DNA of 64,000 bases from Phycomyces nitens (Eukaryota; Mucoromycota; Mucoromycetes; Mucorales; Phycomycetaceae), in the NCBI GenBank assembly GCA_022702545.1, contig JAHRBC010000001.1, positions 1,116,001 to 1,180,000 of the forward strand, written 5' to 3'. Of the stretch, positions 34,395 through 48,325 are shown piece by piece; positions within the stretch are counted from its first letter, which is position 1, and each line of letters starts with the position of its first letter. The notes under the pieces are model-generated. The model was not told the origin of the DNA. It made no database searches and worked only from the letters and a program-made list of their open reading frames with translations. The translations under genes and the position numbers were made by a program.

Positions 34395-37300
34395 ATCGCA
34401 TAACGAAAGAAACCAACAAACTTGTCCTCTCTTTTTCTTGCCTTGATTCTTTTTTGAGGGCTGTGAATAAAGCAAACCGGACAAATTGTAAGAGGCAAAA
34501 ATACAAACGGAATGGAGCCGATATTCTTGGCAACAGAGATTTACACTTTTTTTTCGCAAAATGATGTCGCAAGAAAGGAATTAGGGTGGTGTTATTTAAA
34601 CAAGTATGGTGTGTGTGTGTGTATGTGTTTAGAAGAAGGCATAGGCAACAAAACAAGAGGGAGTGTTTAGGATGAGTGAAGTTTGTGGTCTAGGTCATTG
34701 TGCTATACAAGACATCAAGTTTATTTTTGAGACTGCCAAGACTAGTTTAGCGTAATATATCATTCGGTTTATCTGCCATGATGGCAAAGCATTAGATTCT
34801 CTAGACTAAATGCAATAAGAGTATCGAGAGATTGATTAGCATGGTGAAATGGCAATAGTACAAGTTTGAATTATCCCCAAAACACTGTAATTTATTTAAA
34901 GATTCAATTACTATCAAGAGTTGGACATCTTTTGTACCTCACGTAACATATATTATTCAATATATATATATATCGACAATAGTTTTACCATGCTGGTATA
35001 AAGAAAATGATGGAAGGAATTGATGTAAGTATGTCAAGATGCATTAAACTCTCGTTTGCAAGATTTACACAATATTTATTGGCTTAATTCACTAGAGCCA
35101 TTACTGATTCTAAGCCTATTCTTAATCGACTTTTGGCCTATTTTGATGGATTTAAGTTTTATTTGTAGCCCTATGTTTAGTTACTTTGTTTTTTTTTAAA
35201 GAAAAAAAGTCTATGATAAGGGATAAGTCGGTTTGGGTAGCTTTCAAGTGACCATACCAAGGTAGGAAAAAATGCTGCTTAAAACAAATAACGATACCCG
35301 AAATATTACAAGTGATTATTGTAATTCTGATTGCTGATTACCTGGCACCCACACAAATGTATGAAATACGTTTAAAAGGGATTAGTGTAATAGGAAAATC
35401 AGGCTCTACACATACATGTTTCTAAGAAGGATATTTATGTGTACATTTTAAAGTAACCCAAGAAAGGATGGAGCAGGCTAATTTTCATTCTGATCAAGCT
35501 GTGCTTGTTCTAATTCTTTCTATCCAGACAAGTATTTATAGGACTTTCTTGTTGTTGTTTTTATCTGGGCAAGTCATCTCAAAGGTCTTGATTGATCTAT
35601 ATGATATGTTGTTCAAAAAGAAATAACCCTATCATCCACCCATTATAAATTGGTATTTCAAAAAGATTGAGTCTTTAAACATGGTCAATAGATGCTTAAA
35701 AGCACAAGTTAAAGGCTATTTCATTTGACCCAGTTCAGTTTCCTTTTACTTGATAATCAAAGTTAGATTGGTTGTTTTAAGAATCAAAACTGATATTTTA
35801 AGCTTTTAATATATCTTTATGGTTGATCCACGTTACCATGGGCAATATTCCTTGAACAAGGCAACAATCTTTTGCAAGTTTCCAGTCAAATTACAAAGCA
35901 CTGTTTTCAAACGTGTCCCATTTCTGTAAATACAATAAGTCAAGTTATATGTATAGCTTTGACTGAGTGCAGTTTGACGAGTAAGAATGGTTTGCAAAAT
36001 ATACCAACTTTTATATACACATAAGAAAGTGTCAATTTAATTGAGCATTAACAATAACAATAATAAAAATATAGGTTAAATAAATAGAAATAACATTTAG
36101 ACTGACCAGTAAAACTTGAAACTCTCAAGACCATATTTCAATATCTATTAAACATACAAATAAGATGACCTGCGGTTAATATACAGCAGGGTGGATTTTT
36201 CCTTTGATTGGGGGATTATTCGAATTCCATAAATGCTTTTGACGGGATACCTTTGCCACAGCTATTGATATCTTTGGCAAGCGAGTATCCTATCTAAACC
36301 AGTTATATCAAGAATCAATATTGGCTATATTGATAGTAGAATTTTTATATCTGGAACCTTTTAGTAATGTAAAAAAAACATATTTTAATAAACTACAGGT
36401 GCGTATAATAAACTGTACTCTTGACCAAAAAAATTTGTTAAATATCCACATTTTTATCTCTTTTTATTGTAGTTGGGACAACCGGACAGCCGGACAATCC
36501 AGGCCTTTAACTTCTCATTTTGGCAGGATATTTTCCCCTGGTTCTAGAACTAAGGGTAATTATGGGGCACTGTTGCCTTTAAGCCAAAGCTAGGACATCA
36601 AAAAGGCCTTTTTTTTTACGCTACAACCCCAAGTATATGTTATAAGTTTTAGTTTGCTTTATAGAAATCATTTTCGATCTGCCTATTTTTTTAATTTTCT
36701 CTTTTCTGGATTATAATTTTTGTCACCATCGATAATATTATTGATCTTTTTGCTAGAGACCGTTGCGATTCTTGGTAGAAATTAAATCTGGTAATCCCTG
36801 GATTACAGCTAATGAAATCCAAGATGTGGTTTATATTCTTTAAACAGAACATACAGAATATATTGGCCAAAGGATATTTGTTTTTTTTTGTTATAGACAT
36901 CTCAATGAGTACTTTGGATATTCCTTCTTATTCTTTATAGTGTTTCTAATATATTTTTCTTGGTTAAATTTACCTATAGTATTATCCTGTGGAGCATCTT
37001 TAGATATCAAGTTTTGTTTTTATCATAAAGATAGTAAATATTTATCCTCTACCAAGATTGACACCCAAGAGAGTACCTTTTTTTTTTTACTATATTGATT
37101 CTTAAGCTCTTCTCCAATATATCAATGCTTAATGTATCAGAATGAAGATAAAAAGTCATTTTCATCCTAATTAATTGTCTATACAATGATCTACTGGAAA
37201 CTAGTCAGCTCTGATAAAGATTCCTAGCTTGTACTTTTTCTGCTTATTGGGTCTTTTTAAATCTTTAAAGCTACCATCATTAGTACAAGATATGTATACT

Positions 37301-39478
37301 ATTGGTTATCAAAAGAGATATATTCAAAGTACCTGCTTATACTCGGCCTGTTGAATTCTTATTTTTTGTAGGCTGTGGCTGCTTTCGTATGGACATTTAA
37401 CATTGATCGAATACAGAACTCTCTCTAAAAAATATATTTGGAACTAGCATCACTTGTTCAATCCAATCTTACCTTTTACTGCCTGTTTTTTTTTATAGCT
37501 TTTATCCAGACTATTAGATATTGTTTTTAAAAAAATGGAATTGTTTTCTATATGTATGGTGAGATAGTTGCTCAAGCTAAATAAATTCACGTATATTAAA
37601 TATAATCTATTCTTTAATCACTGTAAATTAATATTTTGAAAGGGTTGTGAATCTCAGGAATCTTTATGGGCTTCATACCTTTTGCTGCATGTATAAAGAT
37701 ACAACACTTTCATCTTCTTTAAAACGAGCATGAAAACATATAAAAAAATCTAACTTACCTCGGTCTTTACCAATAAGCATGAAATGTTAATATTTCATGA
37801 ACTACACAATAGCCGCGCGCGTTCCAAAACATAAAAGTGATAACCCGCCATTGTACAATAAATATTGAATAACAAGGGGATTATAATAATAGAAAATAAC
37901 TAGCATTAATTGCTCTCTTTTTTTTTCAGACTGACACCATTAGTTGCAAATACACAATTCTTTTAAATATTCAAGATTCCAAAAATTGCGATTCACATAT
38001 AAATGCATATTACTATCACAAGTGAGCCTATTGATGAGACAGTCTCGGTGCTATGTTGACTTGCATATGTTTTGTTTCAAGTTCCTAAAACTTAATTATC
38101 TCGTGTAAAATATAAAAGGTATGTTATTATACCATACCTACCACTATTCAATCGATTGCATTATAAGCTTAAAACATGCCTCAAATAGCTTATAAAGAAT
38201 AGTTGGCGGTATACCTATACATTTACCAACTACTCTATAGCCTATCAATAACAAAATTATACAATTAAACATACATAAATATTCGAATATTCTACCTCGT
38301 AAGTTTTTGTCACATAATAGTAGAAATAGTAACTGAATGACCGTTTTCTTCGAAAGGCTGAATAAACACCCCATTTTTTTTACGGTTGTTTAGAAATTTA
38401 CGCGACAACCTATGGAACTTGCAAGATGATTTTTTTTTCAAATTGGATTTAACAATTAGGTACTATATATTAATACATAACCTGCTTGACACTACGACAT
38501 AAACCATCCTATAAATATAAATATAAATAATATAATATAATATAAAACGTAGACTAACAAAAACCGTTAATAAAGTTACTAATAAGTCTACATCGTCTAA
38601 AACTCGTTATTCAAGTACATATATACTGCAAAAATTGCTACAACTAAAGCACACCATAACAGTTAAGATACACACGCAATTAAATAACTAGAAAAGATTG
38701 TTCCTATTTCACAGAACAATTTTCAATCAATATTATACAAACACAAGCACGTTGAGCAGAAAGCTCATCTTACCCAAACATAAATTAGTTTAACAAACAA
38801 ACAAAAAACATTGGCTAAGGACAGATTAAAGATGTGCCTAGCTGAAAAAAAAAACAGGTTATTCATGTTAGCAATATCTACAAACAAAATATCAAACCCA
38901 ATAATTTAACATACAGCTCATACAAAAACCAGTCTTGTGTTGATAACGCTAATTATTTAACCATTCTAAAAAGTATAGATAGTTATAAAATGTTTATGCC
39001 ACACAACATCTTGATCTCATTATATCAATACTTACCACAGCAAAAAGATAATTAGCACATTTCTGCAATAAAACATATTACTAAATAACACTCTACTTCC
39101 TATGCCAGTGTACTTTCCCATATATTGATGGTAAATTTTATAATTTACCTACAACCGTGCAAACCGTATTTCGGTTGACTTGTCTTTGATATACATAATT
39201 TTGATTAAAGCATACCAATAGTAGGATATTTACATTACCACAAAAGATTAAATAATACAAATTAGTTAACAGTTAATTAAGTAAAATATATTACTATCAC
39301 AACCATTAAATCAAACATACCTTTAGAAGAAATCTATAAAGATATAACATTGTTGCAAAATTCACTACAAGCAAAACGTTCTGCTTCAACAAAAAAAAAA
39401 GTAAAAAATAGGAATATAAGCAAGAAATTTCCCTAAAAACACTTAATGCATATTACAATATATGGTATTAGCCATGGC
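34395..39478. other. Five-kilobase AT-rich gene-poor region
   Basis: No intact gene is supported. Short TA tracts occur (for example 34961-34972). Weakly protein-like pieces occur near 36180-36300 and 36770-36840 but are broken by stops and could not be assigned. No tRNA or rRNA was recognised. Confidence 0.5.
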
Positions 39479-39777
39479 TGTAGAGCAGACTAGATCCACA
39501 ACATGCAATTAGTAACAGGAATCGAAGCATGATACAGACCTTAGAGACCGGCTATCTAGAAGTAGGATCCATTGACAGTGGCCATGACCGAATAGCAGAC
39601 TAGATCCAGAAGCTGCAATAAGTAATAGGAATCGAAAGATGATACAGACCTTGGCGACCGGCTATCCAGAGTGGTATCCATTGACAGTCACCGTGACTGA
39701 TGAAGTGGACTAGATCCAGAAGCTGCAATAAGTAATAGGAATCGAAAGATGATATAGACCTTGACGATCAGCTATTG
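39479..39777. repeat. Tandem repeat, about 110-bp unit, 2.7 copies
   Basis: The phrase gcagactagatccanaan recurs at about 39485, 39595 and 39705 with a period of 110 bases. The following text (gcaat-agtaa-aggaatcgaa, gatgatacagacctt, gaccggctat) is nearly the same in each copy. Copies 2 and 3 are closer to each other than to copy 1. The array abuts the decayed gene at 39780. Confidence 0.85.
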
Positions 39778-39779
39778 TC

Positions 39780-41250
39780 ATGTTTCCAGTGGTTTGGTTG
39801 ATTGTTCTGCAATATGTAGAGTCGTTGATGGCATAGTGTCCCTCCATATGGAAACATAATGATCACTATAATGGTATGACATGCTTATTGGGTTTTCATA
39901 TATGTCTTGTAATCTTTGAGTCATTTGCCTTGTAGATTTGTGTGTGTATTCATGGCGCTCGTTACAGTACAAGTAATACATAGTATCCGTGGAACTTGTC
40001 TGACGCCACCTTGTCATTGTAAGTAGGAGTAGCTGGATGTCAACCTTGCTTTGTGGTCCGTGCGCTCTTGTAGTCGGCGACAAGATATAAATGAAATCAA
40101 AATGGTATTGATCAGGATTTGCAAGCATTTCTTTCATATAAATACATCATACCGTCTAGTTGTTTGCCTTTAATATGAAGCCTTGGGAATCATCGGGCTT
40201 GGTATAGATGACTATATGCTTGCACTGATATTCTACAAAGGTATATAAATGTATCGCTAGCTATACTTTGGAGGCACTCTTGCTATACTTATGCTATAGA
40301 TAGTGAGCCAGGTGGATGCGCATGTCTAAACGACTTTGGAAGTTGTTTACTGTAGTAAAAACGCAAAGTCGCTTTAATTCAACAGCGACTGTCTATAAAG
40401 TGCTTGATCAAACATGATGGCAATAAGTATAAAGACTCTATTATTGTGCTCACACGGTGGATGCATCTTGGTTTTGAACAATACGCTCATAATAAGATTA
40501 CTGATGGTAGGGATCAATCAACCGTTGGTTAAAGTCCTTTTGTAAATGTCTTTGACGTATCCATCCAGACTCTTCATATCATTTGCGTACTGCACATTAC
40601 CAGGATAAAAGAGGCTGTCATTCTTATGCGATGGGTTTAATAGAATCCGTTGGCAGAAATGAATTTGACATGGCCACCAAGTTCAATGATGGTTTTGAAA
40701 AGGGGAAAAAGGAAAAGATGCAAAAATCACGGCCTTTTTATACTTTTTTTATGTGCTCCTCATTCTAGACTGTCTGGTGATCATATGACAACAAGCCTCT
40801 TGAGAAAAACTTTATTTTTGCATAAATTCATTTTGCCACCCTTTGTATTGGGAAAAGAGGCACTCGACAAGCTTTTGGATACAAAACATAGTGCTCTGTG
40901 CAAAGTTACAGCGCACAGACCATCTTGCCATTTCTTTTGTTCACTTTAAAGATGGTGATTGGACTTTGCTAATTTAAACATCTTTGAGGCAAGCGACTTT
41001 TTGGCATTTTTTTGATGGTGTTTTTGCGGGTACCCACCTAGATATTCTGAATATTTCTCATTGGTCTTTCTGAACAACCTTAATTTGATGGTCTGGATAT
41101 ATATGCGGTTGGATTCCGGTCACTTTCTGGACCATATATCAGTGGAATAATGACTTGCTTCAAACCATTCTTTACCCTCCGTATTGACTGGCTGCACACA
41201 CATATTTGCATTGCCATTAACTAGAGCCCTCTTTATCATGTCGTGTGTGC
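39780..41250 (-). pseudogene. Decayed protein-coding gene of about 490 codons, unidentified
   Basis: Minus-strand frames carry long stretches of ordinary protein sequence broken by single stops and frame changes. From 41250 to about 40945 the frame reads MIKRALVNGNANMCVQPVN, then GKEWFEASHYSTDIWSRK, stop, and continues for about 60 codons. From 40680 it reads GGHVKFISANGFY, stop, THRIRMTASFILVMCSTQMI. From 40220 to 39800 it reads FPRLHIKGKQLDGMMYLYER and VADYKSARTTKQG. A 119-codon ORF at 39778-40137 is in a different frame and is not the gene. The composition and absence of low complexity argue for a real ancestral gene, perhaps from a dispersed repeat family. No family was recognised. Confidence 0.5.
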
Positions 41251-44200
41251 AATGTCTTTAATCATAAAGCTTGTTGTGGTTATTTTATATATATTATATT
41301 GTCGTTTTAAATGTAATCGAGATCTCTTTTTATATGGCCAATTGACCTGATAACCAAGGTTCATAAATATTTGTGCTTGTACTACACTAGTTTAATTAAA
41401 TGCATTCCGAGAATTAATAACAACATTACTACTGTGGGCTATACACCTTGAAAAGTGTCTTTTTGCAGTAAATTTGCTACAAACTGGTCATTAATCTCTA
41501 CGTATTATTAGATACGTTAAAGATATTGGAGTAATAATAATAAAGAGCAGCTTGTATGATCAATTTTTTTTATTCAAAAGTGCAGATGGGTTTCCTTGGA
41601 GACAAGGCCGGAATGGATTGACATGTGCCCACTACTCTGTATCGATATTATAACATCTATCTGTTTCCGTTAATGTTATATCGCTCATGTGACTTTGATC
41701 CGATTGGATGCTCGGAAGCGATGTTGATTATACTGCCTGATTGTCATTGATCAACCACTTTGGCCTTTGAATTAATTCATCCACTTGATGGCCACAATAG
41801 CCATAGTTTAGATGAACACTCTCTCGTTTAACGCATTAAATACAACCCGGTATCCATGGAGATATAGCAGTTTCTATGAAAACGGAAAGAATAAAAAAAA
41901 ACCATGCCCAAAATCATGGGGTTAATCAAGATGGATAAATCGGGATAGTCTATATATTCTCTTATTTATTTGATTTTTTATATATATATTTGTTCTCTTT
42001 GTTTCCCATCAACACTTTTCTAGACTACACCCTCTTTTTATAATCGTATTCAAAGATTTCTGACATCTAAAATCGAATGTAAGCAGCCGCAGATAAAAGA
42101 GCACAGTATCGACAGTACAAAGGAATAGAGATGGTGTAGAAAAGCAAACAGATAAAAGCGAGAATCAGCAAAAGATATATAGATCATAATAATTCATCTA
42201 TGGAAAACAAGAGTCCTGTCCGTCTAGTCTAGACCCCCAGAGGTCATTTATTCGAGCATTCGCATAAAACCGACAATACATTGCACTTGGTAAAGAGCTG
42301 CCAGCCCGCCTCAATGCTCTCTTGGTCTCAAAGTGATGTCTTGATATTTACCAATACCAGTTTCTCATTGGAAATCACAAGTCATTGATATATTCTTGTC
42401 TTTTCTTGTAATCCACATTCTGGTAGGTAATAGCTGTAAAGAGGCGATGCTTTTGAACCCTCACTAGAAAGTGTCGGTCTCAACATACCCGCCACTTTTA
42501 TTTTCGTTCCAGACCATTATAAAACTACCATTTTAGGTAGCTGTTCTAGACTGGATCTTTGCATCCATAGGCAGTTGGAAGACCGTATTGTTTATTTTCA
42601 ACATATTATCTTTAACAAGCAGCCATTGACTTCTTTACAGACTGATTTTCAAAATATAAGTATTATATTGAAGACCTTTTGCTTTGTCTTGAGAAAATAT
42701 CGCAATATTTTATGGCAGTGTAAATAAATAAGATATTTTAGATCAAAATTAATGCAAAATCAAGTATAGTAGCTTACTGATTATTTACTAGAGCTCAATT
42801 GATGGTTCTATTTGTTATAAATTATTTAATTTTTCAAAATATGTATTTGCTTTCAAAAGGAATAGGTATATTATATAGAAAATATATAATAATTTACATG
42901 AATTTGATACACTATAGATTGGCTCCAATCTAATAGATTATCAAACATGGTTTTATCACTTTACTGCACCGATTGTTTTATATGAGTAATTATCTGGCTG
43001 GTACGGAACCAAGGGAATACAGAGAGTGTATTTTTTAGCAAAAACTGATTGCTTACATAGTTTGTTTGACAAAATGTCAATTGTATTCTCTGTTATGCTT
43101 TAGAAGCTACCAAGTATAGTAGAATATATTTAAGCCAATTTAACAAGTTTCTACTACTCGATCAATCTACAAAAAGAGCTATTTATCTTGCTTAGTAGAA
43201 TATTTTATGGTGACTGTATGATATTTGATGTTTCTGAAAAGTAATGAGTATTTCATCACCTCAATTGTGTTTATATAGATATGAAAATTCATAGGATCTA
43301 TTGGTAGTGTCCTTGCAAATTATACAGAATCAAACGTAAATCTACATTAGAGGGACAATTAGTAGATTGAAGAATAAAGGATTATAATGGAGTTTTATAA
43401 TAGATAAAAGTGACAAGAGAGATAGGATGGGTATAGTCGGTTACTTTAATAGACTTGGCACCAGCAAGTCTAGTTGTATTCCAATAAAAGTGATAAACAC
43501 GTTATTAGGCATATTTTATATAAGACTACCAGGAGGTGACACAGTTGAACAAAATATTTAGCTATAAATATACGACTTGAAAAACAATTATTTTCATACC
43601 ATTTTTTACTTTTTCTTCTCTTTTTTGTTGGCAGATCCGCCGGCGAATACGTTAATTGATGGATAGTGGTTGCTCATATGTGAAATAGCGTATGCTAGAG
43701 CCACTAATCTATTAACTCACACGAGTGATCATTGTAGTATATATCGGCTACCAGGTTTTCCATGCATGACAACGATATTTTGGCATTCTGGTACGTGTTC
43801 TTGTATATTGCCACTTGTACATATATATGTATACTAATACTTATACTACTATAGGAGCATGACACTCTCGTTTCTAGTCTGGTCTGGTCTGGCCTGGTCT
43901 GGTTAATTTAGGTAATATTTCTTGTTGCAAGACCCTTACACATACCGGCAAGGGTTGCGTGTTCGTACCAAATTCTCTGGTGTCCTTACACATGAGATGG
44001 TCTTGAAGGACTGTTTCTTTGGTCGTGAACGATGCAGCTTGTCCAGTTTGCTATCTAGGGTTCTGCTGTTGTGATTGTGTGTGTATGCCTTATCTTGCTA
44101 CGCTGGCACACCTCTCTAATCAGAGCCCCACGCCTACTTCACATCGTTTTATGTGTTGTAGAAACAGTTCATTTCTCCTTCGCCGTCAGATCAGGTCTTT

Positions 44201-46779
44201 GTCCTAGAAGGGATGGATCCACTTTTTGTTATACAATAGTGGTGAACTAAGAATCTGACACCCATAAGTATTTCTACTCTATTTCTACTTTTTCATTATA
44301 ATTCATAATTTTTAATAAAATATACACACTTTACAAAACAAATAACTAGTCATTCAATCTCATCTTGCATTCTTGAATGTACCATCCCATCTACTTTATC
44401 TTTTAAATTCAATTGCAATCTTTGGGATCAAGTACGGATTATAGAGCAAACACTCTCATCTTCCTTGTTGGACAAGTTTAAAATTATAGAATATGAGAAA
44501 CAGATGGGCGTTCTTGGCAATGGCAGATGCGTTGTTGTCATTATGGCAGTTGACATGAACACATTGGGATTGACAGTGGACTATGACAAGAACAAGATGC
44601 TCAGAGAGAAATATTTGGACATTGACAAAAATATGAAAAAGCCAACTCTTTTAGAGAATAAGACTATTGTTTTCTTGTTTAATTAATTGAATCCAACATG
44701 AAAACAATGCCCTCATCAGGCATCACCCCATAGTCCTAGTGAGAAAGCTGTGAATTACAAGTACGGATGTATGATACAGATGCATCTGGTTGATTCTAGT
44801 GCAATCAAGATTGAAACTGTGGTTGGAATGAGTTTCAATCAAGGGTACAATTAAACGATTATAAGGAACAAGATTCAGAGGCTATAAAAAAAAGCACCAA
44901 AGGCCAAGAAATATTGACAAGCGGACCTAAAAACATCTTGTAGAGGTGGTACAGAAGAACCCATCTGTCTTGTATGACAGGCCAAAAATTGTCTTGCAAA
45001 GATGAAAAATTATTGGTCTGTAAAGACATAGAAATAAACTGTTTCAAATGCTTGGGGTTTAGTTGGTATATTATAGCTCAAAATCCGGCCTCAACATAGA
45101 TACATAGCCAAGAAAGACTGCAATAGGTTAATGAATATATGCATTAATTAATCAAAATGCACAGCCAAAGGTGGAACATTAGTAAAAACATATCAATAAG
45201 GAGAGCTGACAATCGATAAAGTGCATAAAGACTAGGACATGCAAAAAGGTAAAGAAAATGCAGTATGGTGAGATTGAACAGTTGCTTGAGAGAATATCTC
45301 GAATTGCTTGTGTTTCAAAGTAATGATATAAGCCAAGATCAATATGTGAACACCTTGACCCAGATGTGTATTTTATGATTCAAATATCTATCAGAGTGAT
45401 AATACAAAGGCTTGGTATTCAAAGGAGCCAGTAATAGGTACCATAGTGGCTCTTGGTAAAGGTAGTAAATAAAGTCTTAAAATAAAACCTAAATCCCATC
45501 AAGCATATTCAACAAAGAGTATGTAAAGCCAATGTTAGGCTATAGTTGGCTCTTGAGTCAGATATTCACAATATTAAGCTTTCTCTCTTGTATCCACTAC
45601 TAATATATATCTATATGTTGAGATTATGGGTACTCTATATATTGCTGTGGATAAATAAGTGGGTAAAGATAAAATGCAACTACTGTTATAAAATGTTTAA
45701 TATTCAAGGTTAAAACTTTTTTTTTCGTATTGACTATGTGAGGAAACTAGACATACGGCTTGTAAGACATTCAAGGCCAAAGGTAACTGATTATAAAGAA
45801 GAAGAACATATTGTCTTTATATCAAGAGTAATTATGGCTATTAAACTTTAGTAAACAATCTATATTATGTCAAAATCGAAGCAACCATATCCATTAGCCG
45901 AATAAATAGTATCTTATTAACTGAGAGTAATAAACCAAAGGCACTGTCGATTGTCAGTTGAATAGCTACTAGATAAAAGTCACGATATTTTCTAATTCTT
46001 TTGACCAGATTTCTGTCAAGTTGGTTATTCTAAGATAATAATGTGCACCAAGTTCATAATTTACCTAGGATTATTACCCAGTGGTCTATTGAACTATATC
46101 CATGGGTAAATCTTGATAGCCGTAGCTTTTCTTAGTGATCTTGTACTTTTGTCAAGACGAGAATTATTTTAACTATTCAAGTATACATATATTGAATAAT
46201 ATATATCCAGTGGATATCGTTTTTTGTGGGACAATTCTGTCCAATCCTCTGTATACAAAACATCAATAAATACACTTTGTATGTATATTTACTGTTCTAT
46301 AGAGATAACATAATATGTTGGGACATTTTTTACCTTGACATTAAACTCTATTTGATCTTTTGGCTTTCGTACGTACTCTATTTGATCAAGCCTTGAACTA
46401 TGTTGAGCTTTTTGGCTTTATATGACTTTAGTGTAGTATTAACCTTTAAATTATTTTCTGGGGAGTGTGGTATACACACCATAACTAAAGTAAAAAAAAA
46501 AAGAACCAAGTACCAAACCTCTGAGTTCTGGGTTCCGGAACAAATGTGAACTTTCAATAATATCAATTCTTTATCTTTTTATACACCTTTACACTTTGCA
46601 TTTCTTAATCTCTTGAATTCCATCAACATCCTTAATAATATTAAAGTACAAACCGCTCAGCCCCATAATACTCTGCGTACACTTTGATTCAAGAAAAGGA
46701 ATCGTAATAGGAATTAAAAGTGCCCAAATGAAAGTTGTAGACATTGCAAGACACGAAAGCACACCACCTACCACAATCT
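41251..46779. other. Five-and-a-half-kilobase AT-rich gene-poor region
   Basis: No intact gene. Short ORFs at 44465-44686 (GVLGNGRCVVVIMAVDMNT) and 44019-44207 lack support. A short TCTGG repeat lies at 43878-43902. The 15-base string at 46174 (tattcaagtatacat) also occurs at 25031. Confidence 0.5.
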
Positions 46780-47500
46780 CTAGTATTCGTAAAAATCAAA
46801 GAAAGATTGATCTGCTGCTGACAAGAACCACCCAGAAAGACCGATAATACTGACACCAAAAAAAAAGAGACATCTCGTTTTGAACTTGAAAAGAAATTGG
46901 CATCAAACTTTGGCTGGTATGACACACTCTACGAAGAAAGAGATGAGGAACTCTGTTCGCACAAAGACTATTAATTCATGCGCAGCTCTTGAGAAAATAT
47001 TTCCCATCCAAGGAGTATATCTCTAAGCGCCGTGCTTTTTACAATGTTGTAAAGCATTAAGATAAGCAATGGGAAAATATTATCTAGAGTGATGAGTCCA
47101 AGTTTATTCTCTTTAAGAATAGTTGTGGCTATATTTTGCAGGAGCCTAGTGAAAAATACCACCCCCAACTTCTTTGCTCCAAAAGTGCAACGAAATAGAG
47201 GTTTTTTATAGTCTAGGAGTGTATCTGGTTAGGAAGCATTGGACCACTTTTCGTGTTCAATGGCAACATGAATGCCATTTTTTGGTATTTTTTGAAAGAA
47301 TATTTCTGTTGTTGAGAATGGTGGATAAATGTACCATGAAGATAATCCCACATTTCACAAGGCAGCAATGTCAAAGATGTGCAAAGAGGGCCTTGGTTTG
47401 AATGTTTTTGAAGTAACCAGAAAACAGTGCAGATCTTGACCAGATATAAAACATCTGAAATCATTTGGATGTTTTTTCTTTTCTTTCGAGAATCCTACCT
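46780..47500 (+). pseudogene. Decayed Tc1/mariner transposase
   Basis: Plus-strand translation gives transposase signatures in order with stops. Near 46830 it reads NHPERPIILTPKKRD (HTH exit). Near 46920 it reads LRRKR, stop, GTLFAQRLLIHAQLLRKYF. Near 47010 it reads ISKRRAFYNVVKH, then DKQWENII, stop, SDESKFILFKN (first catalytic Asp) and LQEPSEKYHPQLL. From 47220 it reads IWLGSIGPLFVFNGNMNA. The stop before SDES is TAG where TGG (Trp) is expected. The last catalytic region is not recognisable. Confidence 0.7.
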
Positions 47501-48325
47501 TACCTGCCTATTAATCTGAAAGAGGCTGCTCTTATGAAAAATGAATTTGTACATTATTTATCAAATATTCCCCATCTTTTTGATTACTACAAACTTGGTA
47601 TCTTAATAATAATAAAATCTATGAGGTTCAAAAGTCTTTACGGGATGTATACCCTTTACTATATGCTTAAATATCCAAGACTTTCCATCTTGTTTTGCTA
47701 AATATTTTGCTGACCTTGTACAAGAGCCTTTTGAACTGAGCCGATTCCTTGTTTCTTGTAATTATTGCTAAAAGATTCAACCATAGGAAATAGCTCTAAT
47801 CTATATGCTCCATCGTTAATTCTGGATGCTAGATTAGCATTATGTTTCTAATGGTTAGTGCTCAAAATGGCAACCAGATGATGATGATGATGATGTTGAA
47901 AAGAATCATATATTTGATATGAAGGATAACCAAGTCAGGTGATTTAGGATACGACTAATTTAAAGACATGGGATACCGTAAGATATAGGCTCTTTAGGGC
48001 TGTATTTGGCTTGATAATCATAAAAGGGCAAGGGTTAAATGGCTTACTCAGAGACAGGTATCAAAAGAACATCTTGTGAGCCTCTTCTTGATGAGTTATA
48101 GATTATTGAGCTTTGTTATGTCTTGTCCATGTTATCCACTGCCCTTTATCACCAAATAAAATGAGCATACATTTCTGTGCTGTAGGTAAATGATATTGCT
48201 GTTGATGTTATGCTTGTTAGGGGGCCAAAAGAAATATGCGCTTTTTTCATATTAAGACTTGGTATGTGAGACTTCTCATTCATCTGCCCTCTTCCTTTCA
48301 AATAATAATAATAATAACAATAACT
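47501..48325. other. Intergenic; no supported gene
   Basis: A short GAT repeat lies at about 47879-47894. ORFs here are short and without domains. The 3' end is the 3' flank of the TPR-RS gene. Confidence 0.5.

Noticed and set aside
39778..40137. 119-codon minus-strand ORF
   Set aside because: The protein-like reading of the decayed gene runs in another frame across the same bases; the ORF shows no domain.
43920..44010. Possible tRNA-like text with a B-box-like gttcgtacca
   Set aside because: No matching acceptor stem or A box was found on either strand.
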